Shown piece by piece: positions 1 to 6,533 of a stretch of 6,533 nucleotides of DNA; the stretch's first letter is position 1; every line of letters begins with the position of its first letter. The stretch comes from an uncultured Sutterella sp. (GTDB lineage Bacteria; Pseudomonadota; Gammaproteobacteria; Burkholderiales; Burkholderiaceae_F). The DNA is taken from NCBI GenBank assembly GCA_900554375.1, contig USHK01000065.1:1-6533 (forward strand), given 5' to 3'. The position numbers were made by a program, and so were the translations under genes. The notes beneath the pieces were generated by a model. It worked only from the letters and a program-made list of their open reading frames with translations, was not told where the DNA came from and did not search any database.

Positions 1-47
1 CTACACGTAAGGAGTCGTCGGCAGCGTCAGATGTGTATAAGAGACAG
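1..47. other. Nextera i5-side sequencing adapter (artefact)
   Basis: This is synthetic sequence, not genome. In order it holds the end of the P5 oligo (CTACAC, 1-6), an 8-nt index GTAAGGAG (7-14; from memory this is Nextera index S505), the read-1 primer part TCGTCGGCAGCGTC (15-28), and the 19-bp Tn5 mosaic end AGATGTGTATAAGAGACAG (29-47). Genomic sequence begins at 48. The match to the known adapter is complete over all parts, so chance is excluded. The adapter supplies the apparent stop codon of the purL reading frame (TGA on the minus strand at 29-27). Confidence 0.99.
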
Positions 48-2786
48 AAGTACCGCAGCCAAACCGCCGTCGCTGCGGTCGTGATAAGCAAGAATGGCGC
101 CTTTGGCAGACAGCGAACGGATCAATTCAAGGAACTTCTTTAACTCCTTAGGATCTTCCATGTCAGGTGTCACGGAGTCAAAACGCTGGGTCACCTGAGA
201 GTAAACAGAACCGCCGAGGCGATCCTTGCCGTGCCCAAGGTCAATCAGCAGCAGCGAACTATCGCGCACTGTTTCAGCAAACATCGGAAGGAGGTTGTTT
301 CGAATATCAAAGACAGGCGCAGCGGCGGAAACCACCAAAGAAACCGGAGACACAACCGTCTTAGCTTCTCCTGTCTGATCTTTCCACGAAGTCTTCATGG
401 AAAGAGAATCTTTTCCGACGGGGATGCTGACGCCTAATTCCTGACAGAAACTGCTTGCAGCACTGACGCCGTCGTAGAGGGCGGCATCTTGACCCTTAGC
501 CCCACACGCTCCCATCCAATTAGCCGACAAAATGATGCGGTCGAGATTAACATCCGCGCTGACCAAATTGGTCAAGGCTTCGCCAATTGCCATTCTGCTG
601 GCTGCGGCTGCATTAGAAACGGCAATCGGTGTTTTTTCGCCCATGGCCATCGCTTCGCCTTTGAATTCTTCAAAAGAAACGGCCGTCACTGCAGCATCTG
701 CAACGGGGACCTGCCAAGGACCGACCATCTGGTCACGTACTGTCATGCCGCCCACTGTTCTGTCGCCGATCGTAATAAGGAATTTTTTGCTGCCGACCGT
801 CGGATGAGCCAAGACTTCGTATAGAGCTTTACGAGTATCTACTGCCTTATCGCTTTCCATCTTCACCGGTTCGGCATGTTCGGCATTGCGATGCATTTTC
901 GGAGTTTTACCGAGCAGAACGCTCATGGGCATATCCACTGCTGGCTCTTCTCCGTGACCCCGGGTCACCACCAACTCGTCGTCAGCAGAAATTTCTCCCA
1001 AAACCGCATACGGACAGCGCTCTCGCTTACAGTATTGATCGAATTGCTCAAGACGAGCCGGATCAATCGCCAGCGAATACCTTTCCTGAGATTCGTTGCA
1101 CCAAATTTCCAGCGGGCTCATGCCGCTTTCTTCAACCGGAACTTTGTTCAAATCCAGTTTTGCGCCCTTGCCGGAGAGGTCGGCCAATTCCGGCATCGCG
1201 TTGGAAAGACCGCCGGCGCCGATATCGTGAATTGCTAAGATCGGATTGTTCTCTCCGGCCTCCCAGCAGCGATCGATCACCTCCTGTGCGCGCCGCTCCA
1301 TTTCGGGGTTGCCGCGCTGCACGCTGGCAAAGTCTAAAGATTCGCTGTTGGCGCCGGCGCCCATAGAAGAAGCCGCGCCGCCGCCGATACCGATACGCAT
1401 GCCCGGACCCCCCAAAACCACTAGAAGCGTACCGGTCGGAAGACCGAGTTTATGCGTTTGATCATTGCGAATATTGCCCAAGCCGCCGGCAAGCATAATC
1501 GGCTTGTGATAGCCGTAACGCGTGCCGTCAACATTAGCTTCAAAAGAACGGAAATAGCCGAGAATATTGGGACGGCCGAATTCGTTATTAAATGCCGCGC
1601 CGCCTAAAGGACCGTCAATCATGATCTCTAGAGGAGAAGCCATACGAGAAGGAGCTCCGTAGTACGGTGCTGCTTCGGAGGCCTTGCTGACATCTCGGTC
1701 ATTTTCCCAGCCTTGTTCGTGTCCGGGGATTCGAAGCGCCGAGACGGTAAAACCAGTTAAGCCTGCTTTCGGTCTTGCACCACGGCCGGTCGCACCTTCG
1801 TCACGTATCTCGCCGCCGGAGCCGGTTGAGGCACCCGGGAAAGGAGAAATGGCCGTCGGATGGTTATGCGTTTCAACTTTAAAAACGGAGTGTGTCGGCT
1901 CAACCACGGTCGAGTAAGAACGGCCCCCCACAGCGTCTTCATTTCCGCGCGGGTACATACGGGCAGTTTCCCCGCCTTCAAAAATTGCCGCATTATCAGA
2001 ATACGCAACGATGGTTCCTTCCGGATGTGCCTTGTGGGTTTCGCGAATCATGGAGAACAAAGACTTGTCCTTCTTTTCCCCATCAATTGTCCAGCTGGCA
2101 TTAAAAATCTTATGGCGGCAGTGTTCGGAATTAGCCTGAGCAAACATCATGAGCTCAACGTCCGTGGGGTTGCGGCTGAGCTTCGTAAAGGCATCAATTA
2201 GATATTGAATTTCGTCCTCATTCAGCGCCAGTCCCAGCTCTACATTTGCTCTCTCTAATGCTTCTCTTCCTTCTCCGAGAAGATCGATCGACTGCATGCT
2301 CTTGCCTTTCGCATCGGCAAATACAATAGCCGGGTTGACATCGGGGCTCACAACGCTTTCAGTCATGCGGTCGTGGAGGACGGCAGCAATCGCTTCGCGC
2401 TCCTCCGGCTTAAGAGCTGTATTTCCTTTCAAAATCAGTTCGTAGCAAGTACCTCTTTCCACACGAAGGACTTTGTTAAGGCCGCAGTTATGGACGATAT
2501 CTGTCGCTTTGGAAGCCCAAGGCGAAATTGTCCCCAAACGGGGAATAACCATAAAACGTTCGGTAGAAGCGGTAACGATTGCTTTCTCTCCGTAATCGAG
2601 AATCGATTCCAGTACATGAAACTCATCAGAAGATAGTGCGCCGTCCACATTCACAAAATGGATGTAGCGGCTGTTGAGAGTAACCACTTCAGGACTGATT
2701 TTTTGAATCTTTTTCAAAAGTCGCTCGGTTCTGAAGTCAGAGAGTGCACGTGAAGCGTCGAGGCGTAACTGTGTCGTATTGCTCAT
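48..2786 (-). CDS. purL: Phosphoribosylformylglycinamidine synthase, large single-chain type, C-terminally truncated by contig end
   Basis: PurL (FGAM synthase, FGAR amidotransferase) converts formylglycinamide ribonucleotide, glutamine and ATP to formylglycinamidine ribonucleotide, the fourth step of cytosolic purine synthesis. The visible 913 residues cover the N-terminal PurS-like domain (about 1-150), the linker with [10 protein letters not shown] (219-228), and the first AIRS-like synthetase half with ETHNHPT (305-311), [15 protein letters not shown] (322-336), [10 protein letters not shown] (521-530) and WCNESQERY (562-570). The second half follows, with VTIGDR-like ITIGDR (671-676), GKDSLSMKT (791-799) and AYHDRSDGG (900-908). 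Family members of this type have about 1300 residues. Roughly 400 are missing, namely the end of the second synthetase half and the whole glutaminase domain with its Cys-His-Glu triad. This is a contig break, not a mutation. The reading frame runs on into the adapter, adding six false residues (LSLIHI) and a false stop at 27-29. The ATG at 2786-2784 is chosen because the N-terminus lines up with E. coli PurL and no ATG, GTG or TTG lies in frame just upstream. A terminator separates it from the preceding kinase gene. Confidence 0.97.
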
Positions 2787-2932
2787 TTTTAAGCTTGTTT
2801 CCTGTGGGGGAAGTCGCTTCCTCCGGGATTGTGGATCAATGTTTAAAGAGGTTTGGAGTCAGTATTTTAATATCTTCGGCTTGGCTTCGGACCTTTAGCG
2901 CATGCTTCGCGTCGGGGTTGTTGCTGAGGCTG
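2787..2932 (-). promoter_or_regulatory. purL upstream region, expected to hold its promoter
   Basis: The terminator just upstream means purL needs a promoter of its own here. The best -10-like hexamer I can find is TAAAAT (2869-2864), a 5 of 6 match to TATAAT. No good -35 lies 16-18 nt upstream of it (GTCCGA or TCCGAA), so the assignment is weak. There is no palindrome like the E. coli PurR box and no recognisable purine-riboswitch core. No small gene with a credible start and ribosome binding site is visible in the stretch. Confidence 0.3.
2800..2824 (-). promoter_or_regulatory. purL leader: distant Shine-Dalgarno and small hairpin containing GGAGG
   Basis: The nearest Shine-Dalgarno-like motif to the purL ATG is AGGA (2803-2800), 13 nt upstream, longer than the usual 5-9 nt. 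Further up, GGAGGAAG (2824-2817) can pair across a CGA loop with CTTCCCCC (2813-2806). That gives seven pairs and one A-C mismatch, so the better GGAGG sits inside a stem and about 33 nt from the ATG, with no start codon at normal spacing from it. The motifs are seen directly. Any effect on translation is inference, and the hairpin may be chance. Confidence 0.3.
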
Positions 2933-2977
2933 AAAAAACAAATCCCAAGGATCCGACTCGTGAGATTTCCTTGGGAT
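2933..2977 (-). terminator. Rho-independent terminator after the glycerate kinase gene
   Basis: On the minus strand a perfect 10-bp stem, ATCCCAAGGA (2977-2968) with TCCTTGGGAT (2951-2942), encloses a 16-nt loop and is followed at once by TTGTTTTTT (2941-2933). With a 2-nt bulge the stem can extend by six more pairs between the AACAAA before it and the TTTGTT after it. The loop has a further 3-bp CTC/GAG pairing. The hairpin starts about 25 nt past the kinase stop, the usual place. The T-tract is only on the minus-strand side, so it should act in that direction and end the uvrA-kinase transcript before purL. Confidence 0.88.
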
Positions 2978-3002
2978 GTTTGTTGCATGCGTTTACTCTC
3001 AA

Positions 3003-4292
3003 TTACGGAATGAGAATGACACGATAATCATTGATGTTGGTCCGTGTAGGTCCGGTATCAAGCAGATCACCGAGTTTTCCGAAAAATTCTTCTGCATTGT
3101 GTTCCTCAAGATATTTCTGAGGATCCAAGCCCAATTCTTCTGCACGGGCCATGCTGTCGGGACGCAGAATCGCACCTGCGGCCTCTCCGTTTCCGTCCAC
3201 ACCGTCCGTATCAGTTGCCATCGCGTAGATAGGCTCTCCCTTTAATTCCTGAGCAAGCGCCAGCAGGAACTCAGAGCAGGGTCCTCCCTTGCCGATACGG
3301 CGTCCGGTAAGAGTTACCGTGCACTCTCCGCCCGAGAGAAGAACCACCGGCTTGCGGCGAGGTTTAGAAAGCTCCAAACGAACCTTACGGGACACCTGCT
3401 GAGCCACCGCCTTCGCTTCACCCGTGATCCCGTCACCGATAATGACGGGACGCATACCTTTTTCTTTGAAGAAGGCCGCTGCCACCTGAAGTCCCTTGAA
3501 TGAGTTCGCAATAATCTTATTCTTTACACCCCTCATTCTCGGATCACCGATTTTCGGAGTCTCGGGAATAATTCCCCGCGCCCCGTTGCGAAGGTGATTC
3601 AAAATCGAGGGAGGCGCATCAACATGTGCCTGACTTAGATACCACAGAGCGTCGGCATAGGTAGAGAAGTCTTCTGCACAAGGTCCGGAAGCAATGTCGG
3701 AGGGATTGTCGCCGACCGTGTCCGAAATAATCAGCGAAAGAACTTCTGCTCCTTTGGCACGAGCCGCCAGGGCAAGCTGTCCGCCTTTCACCTGAGAGAC
3801 GTGTTTGCGGACGGCATTAATATGGTCAATGGAAGTGCCGGACTTCAGTAAGTCCTCTGTCACCTTTCGAATATCTTCAATTGTGACGCCTTCGACAGGA
3901 AGAGAGAGAAGACTCGAACCACCCCCGGAAATGAGGGCAAGCAGCAAGCTGCCCTCCTTCAGATGGTCGAGCTGATCCATCATCTTCTGTGTTGCTTCTA
4001 AATTCGATTTGTCCGGAATCGGGTGAGACGCCTCAAGCACTTGAATCTTATGAGTCTCTTCCGAATGGCCGTGGCGCGTAATGACCACACCGGTTAAGTC
4101 TTTTTCCGGCCAAGCCTGCTCCACTGCAGCAGCCATACTGGCTGCGGCCTTTCCAGCGCCGACAACAACCACTTCTCCTTGGAAGGTTGAAGGAATATGA
4201 GGCGGCACAACCTTGTGGGGATCTGCAGCATCAATCGCTACATAGAAGGACTCTACGAGGAGTTCTTCAAAACGGTCTTTTTCTTTAGTCAA
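3003..4292 (-). CDS. gckA: Glycerate 2-kinase (GckA/TtuD type, DUF4147-MOFRL)
   Basis: The enzyme phosphorylates (R)-glycerate with ATP to 2-phosphoglycerate, feeding glycerate from glyoxylate, tartronate or hydroxypyruvate metabolism into lower glycolysis in the cytosol. Relatives were often labelled hydroxypyruvate reductase (TtuD), which is probably a misnomer. The 429-residue protein has the normal family length. The N-terminal DUF4147 domain (about 8-240) shows GAGKAA (45-50) with the conserved lysine K48, SGGGSSLL (122-129), INAVRKHVSQVKGGQLA (158-174) and SDTVGDNPSDIASGP (190-204). The C-terminal MOFRL domain (about 315-425) shows SGGECTVTLTG (320-330), GKGGPCSEFLLALA (334-347), ATDTDGVDGNGEAAGA (359-374) and DTGPTRTNINDY (412-423). 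There is no signal peptide or membrane segment. The start is TTG (4292-4290). It is preferred because AGAGG sits 5 nt upstream and the next methionine, at residue 53, lies beyond the GAGKAA motif. The gene lies 22 nt after the uvrA stop, so it is probably in the same transcript, and it ends at TAA before a strong terminator. Which upstream pathway provides its glycerate cannot be told from this window. Confidence 0.95.
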   Translation of the reverse strand: MTKEKDRFEELLVESFYVAIDAADPHKVVPPHIPSTFQGEVVVVGAGKAAASMAAAVEQAWPEKDLTGVVITRHGHSEETHKIQVLEASHPIPDKSNLEATQKMMDQLDHLKEGSLLLALISGGGSSLLSLPVEGVTIEDIRKVTEDLLKSGTSIDHINAVRKHVSQVKGGQLALAARAKGAEVLSLIISDTVGDNPSDIASGPCAEDFSTYADALWYLSQAHVDAPPSILNHLRNGARGIIPETPKIGDPRMRGVKNKIIANSFKGLQVAAAFFKEKGMRPVIIGDGITGEAKAVAQQVSRKVRLELSKPRRKPVVLLSGGECTVTLTGRRIGKGGPCSEFLLALAQELKGEPIYAMATDTDGVDGNGEAAGAILRPDSMARAEELGLDPQKYLEEHNAEEFFGKLGDLLDTGPTRTNINDYRVILIP

Positions 4293-4297
4293 GGGAA

Positions 4298-4302
4298 CCT
4301 CT
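4298..4302 (-). promoter_or_regulatory. Shine-Dalgarno sequence for the glycerate kinase TTG start
   Basis: AGAGG (4302-4298) is followed by the 5-nt spacer TTCCC and then TTG ACT AAA. No ATG or GTG start is available nearby, so this site fixes the rare TTG as the start codon. It lies in the 22-nt gap after the uvrA stop, so ribosomes finishing uvrA could help initiation here. Confidence 0.7.
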
Positions 4303-4314
4303 GCTTTATCTTTC

Positions 4315-6480
4315 TTAGTTTCCTAGATATCGGGCGGTTTTACTAGCGGGGATTTCTATTAGTTCTTCGGGTGTTCCTTCAAAAAGGATCCTTCCTCCGT
4401 CCTCTCCCCCGCCCGGACCCATGTCAATAATCCAATCGGCTGCTCGGATAACATCCAAGTTGTGCTCGATAATTAATAACGTATTCCCCGCATCTTGCAG
4501 TTTCTTAAACACTGACAGCAACATCGCAACGTCATGAAAATGCAAGCCGGTTGTCGGTTCATCCAGTACATACAGCGTCTTTCCCGTTCCCCTCTTGGAA
4601 AGTTCATGCGCTAGTTTCACGCGCTGAGCCTCTCCGCCGGAGAGCGTTGTCGCACTCTGTCCTAACTTGATATAACCTAATCCGACATCTGCGAGGGTAC
4701 GCAGCTTTCTTGCAACCGCCGGAACTGCCGAAAAGACTTCTAAGGCTTCATCGACGGTTAGATCCAGCACTTCTGCAATATTTCTTCCTTTATATTCCAC
4801 TTCTAACGTTTCACGATTGTAGCGGGTACCACCGCAAACGTCACATGGGACATACATGTCAGGTAAAAAGTTCATTTCGACTTTTACCAAACCTTCGCCT
4901 TCACAAGCCTCGCACCGACCACCTTTGACATTGAAGGAAAAACGGCCCGAACCGTATCCCCTCTCTCTTGCAATGGGAGTTTCGGCGAATAAATCTCGAA
5001 TACCCGCGAGGACGCCAGTGTAGGTTGCCGGGTTGGAACGAGGCGTGCGCCCAATGGGGCTCTGGTCTACAGCAATGACCTTATCAAAAAACTCAAGACC
5101 GGATGCCGACTTGTAAGGACAAGGTTGAGTTTGCGCGCGGTTCAGAGCATGGGCCGCGATGTTATAAATTGTCTGGTTAACCAAGGTCGATTTTCCTGAA
5201 CCCGAAACACCGGTAACTACCGTCATAAGACCAACCGGTACAGAAACATCCACATCCTTTAGGTTATGTCCCGATGCGCCTTTAATCTCCAGAAATCGTC
5301 CGTCCGGTTTTTTCCGCTCGGCATTAGTTTGACGAACTTTAAGTCTTCCGCTGAGATAGGCACCCGTCAGAGAGTTCGGGTCTTTCTCTATTTCTTTTGG
5401 TGTGCCCGCTGCAATGACTTCCCCTCCGTGCACTCCGGCAGCCGGGCCCATGTCCACAACGTAGTCTGCCGCTCGGATGGTGTCCTCGTCGTGCTCCACG
5501 ACAACCACACTGTTGCCGAGGTCTCTTAATGTTTTCAGCGTATGGATGAGCTTATCGTTGTCACTTTGATGGAGACCGATGGATGGCTCATCCAACACAT
5601 AAATGACACCGCTTAAACGTGAACCGATTTGTCCGGCCAATCGAATTCTCTGAGCCTCGCCGCCGGAAAGGGTATCTGCTCTCCGGTCCAGGGTGAGATA
5701 GCTTAAACCCACATCAATTAAAAACTTCAGGCGAAACAAAATTTCGTCGATGAGCTTCCTGCCGATATCCAGTGATGAACCTTCGAGCTTGAGTGTTCGA
5801 AAATAGGCCTCAACTTTATCTAGCGGAAACGCAGAGATCTCCTGAATGGCTTTTTTCTGATCTCCAAAGCCAATGTAAGTGTTGCGTGCGGCCTCATTAA
5901 GGCGTGCGCCATGACAAGCAGGGCAAGTTTGGAGCGAACGCCATTTTTCAAGATCAGCCTTCACAGCAGAGCTTTCCGTGGTCTCAAAGCGGCGATTCGA
6001 CATCGGGATAATGCCTTCAAAGGGCTGCTCTCGAGTGATCTTCTCTCCCTTCGGACTGCAGAAGGTCAATGAAATCTTGTCTCTTGTTCCGTACAAGACC
6101 ATTTTTTGTGCTTCCGGACTCAGTTTTTCCCAAGGTTCATCTAAAGAAATATTCTTCGCTTGAGATAAATCCTGGAGCAGCGTGAAGTTATACGGCTGCG
6201 TACAGCTCCAGCCTTGTATTGCCCCGCTTCTCAGAGAAAGCTCAGGGAATTCCACCACCTTGTCGATATCCCAGCCGTCAACTTCACCCATACCGTTGCA
6301 GGTCGGACAGCTGCCGCTCGGACTATTGAATGAGAAAAGTTTTGGTTCGAGCTTTGGAACTGAGTATCCGCAGTAAGGACAGGCATATCGGTCCGAAAAG
6401 ACTTCTTCCTCGTTCTCATCCATATTAAAAGCGATGACCTTGCCGTCCGATAGTCTCAAAGCCGCCTCTGCACCTTCAGC
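4315..6480 (-). CDS. uvrA: Excinuclease ABC subunit UvrA, N-terminally truncated by contig end
   Basis: UvrA is the dimeric ABC-type ATPase that finds bulky DNA lesions, loads UvrB and starts nucleotide excision repair in the cytosol. The window holds the last 721 residues plus the TAA stop (4317-4315). In fragment numbering there is a zinc site CPYC...CPTC (C34, C37, C58, C61; spacing CX2C-X20-CX2C), CPACHGARL (186-194), the first ABC signature LSGGEAQRIRLA (271-282) and the first Walker B VLDEPSIGLH (295-304). Then come the second Walker A GVSGSGKST (424-432), the second zinc module (C523, C526, C546, C549; CX2C-X19-CX2C), the second signature LSGGEAQRVKLA (613-624), the second Walker B VLDEPTTGLH (638-647) and a final IEHNLDVI H-loop. 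Zinc spacings match E. coli UvrA (940 residues), and the offset suggests about 218 residues are missing, including the first Walker A and much of the UvrB-binding region. The loss is a contig break: the apparent GTG start and the first five residues (MYKRQ) are adapter at 6495-6481. uvrA is the first visible gene of a likely uvrA-kinase operon. Its promoter is outside the window. Confidence 0.98.
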   Translation of the reverse strand, partial: AEGAEAALRLSDGKVIAFNMDENEEEVFSDRYACPYCGYSVPKLEPKLFSFNSPSGSCPTCNGMGEVDGWDIDKVVEFPELSLRSGAIQGWSCTQPYNFTLLQDLSQAKNISLDEPWEKLSPEAQKMVLYGTRDKISLTFCSPKGEKITREQPFEGIIPMSNRRFETTESSAVKADLEKWRSLQTCPACHGARLNEAARNTYIGFGDQKKAIQEISAFPLDKVEAYFRTLKLEGSSLDIGRKLIDEILFRLKFLIDVGLSYLTLDRRADTLSGGEAQRIRLAGQIGSRLSGVIYVLDEPSIGLHQSDNDKLIHTLKTLRDLGNSVVVVEHDEDTIRAADYVVDMGPAAGVHGGEVIAAGTPKEIEKDPNSLTGAYLSGRLKVRQTNAERKKPDGRFLEIKGASGHNLKDVDVSVPVGLMTVVTGVSGSGKSTLVNQTIYNIAAHALNRAQTQPCPYKSASGLEFFDKVIAVDQSPIGRTPRSNPATYTGVLAGIRDLFAETPIARERGYGSGRFSFNVKGGRCEACEGEGLVKVEMNFLPDMYVPCDVCGGTRYNRETLEVEYKGRNIAEVLDLTVDEALEVFSAVPAVARKLRTLADVGLGYIKLGQSATTLSGGEAQRVKLAHELSKRGTGKTLYVLDEPTTGLHFHDVAMLLSVFKKLQDAGNTLLIIEHNLDVIRAADWIIDMGPGGGEDGGRILFEGTPEELIEIPASKTARYLGN

Positions 6481-6533
6481 CTGTCTCTTATACACATCTC
6501 AGAGCCCACGAGACGCTCATGAATCTCGTATGC
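6481..6533. other. Nextera i7-side sequencing adapter (artefact)
   Basis: This is synthetic sequence. It reads mosaic end CTGTCTCTTATACACATCT (6481-6499), the read-2 primer part ending in GAGCCCACGAGAC (6500-6514), an 8-nt index GCTCATGA (6515-6522; from memory Nextera index N714), and the start of the P7 oligo ATCTCGTATGC (6523-6533). One base differs from the standard adapter: A at 6501 where C is expected (CAGAGCCC for CCGAGCCC), probably a sequencing or assembly error. The mosaic end creates the false start of the uvrA frame. Confidence 0.99.

Noticed and set aside
489..1238. Long open frames on the plus strand inside purL (for example 489-824 and 876-1238)
   Set aside because: They lie fully opposite conserved purL codons, their translations resemble no family I know, and no start has a clear ribosome binding site. 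They are shadows of the real gene.
27..2786. A novel short PurL lacking the glutaminase domain
   Set aside because: The stop codon lies in adapter sequence. The genomic reading frame is still open at the contig end and matches the large PurL type.
2874..2890. CTTCGG direct repeat, 11-bp spacing, in the purL upstream region
   Set aside because: There are only two six-base copies in a short stretch, with no further copies at the same period. Chance is an adequate explanation.
2787..3002. PurR operator or purine riboswitch upstream of purL
   Set aside because: I looked for an ACGCAAACGTTTGCGT-like palindrome and for the three-helix purine aptamer core and found neither. GCATGC occurrences at 2899-2904 and 2986-2991 are short palindromes without operator spacing.
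2744..3013. Plus-strand open frame of 89 codons spanning the purL leader
   Set aside because: It starts inside antisense purL, runs through the terminator hairpin and reaches past the kinase stop codon. It has no recognisable features.
48..6480. An undescribed multi-gene system
   Set aside because: All coding sequence is accounted for by three well-known housekeeping families with intact visible motifs. The only sizeable gap, 216 nt, holds a terminator and the purL leader.
29..6499. Inverted 19-bp Tn5 mosaic ends flanking the whole window, as in a composite transposon
   Set aside because: The ends continue into Illumina index and P5/P7 sequences, there is no transposase gene between them, and the cargo is housekeeping genes. 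They come from tagmentation library preparation.

Overview
The window is a short bacterial contig with chromosomal housekeeping genes. Both ends carry leftover Illumina Nextera (Tn5 tagmentation) adapter. Positions 1-47 and 6481-6533 are synthetic, and only about 48-6480 is biological. All three genes lie on the minus strand, so transcription runs from right to left: uvrA (5' end missing), then a glycerate 2-kinase (complete), then purL (3' end missing).

Region by region. 6480-4315 encodes the last 721 residues of UvrA, the DNA-damage sensor of nucleotide excision repair. After a 22-nt gap with no terminator comes the glycerate 2-kinase gene (4292-3003), which starts with TTG behind a well-placed Shine-Dalgarno sequence. 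uvrA and the kinase gene are therefore probably co-transcribed. About 25 nt past the kinase stop is a strong rho-independent terminator (2977-2933). A roughly 145-nt leader with no convincing promoter motif follows, then purL (2786-48), the large formylglycinamidine ribonucleotide synthase of purine synthesis. purL is cut off at the left adapter, before its glutaminase domain.

The large single-chain PurL, the proteobacterial style of UvrA and the moderate GC content suggest a proteobacterium. Several PurL segments (for example GKDSLSMKT and [19 protein letters not shown]) read more like beta- than gammaproteobacterial PurL as I remember them. I would guess Burkholderiales or a relative, with low confidence and no search behind it.

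The genes do not form a pathway. They cover DNA repair, glycerate entry into lower glycolysis, and purine synthesis. I see no mobile element, CRISPR array, RNA gene or defence system, and no sign of an undescribed system. The most consequential observation is technical: the adapter is translated in frame at both ends, giving purL a false tail (LSLIHI) and a false stop, and uvrA a false start (MYKRQ).
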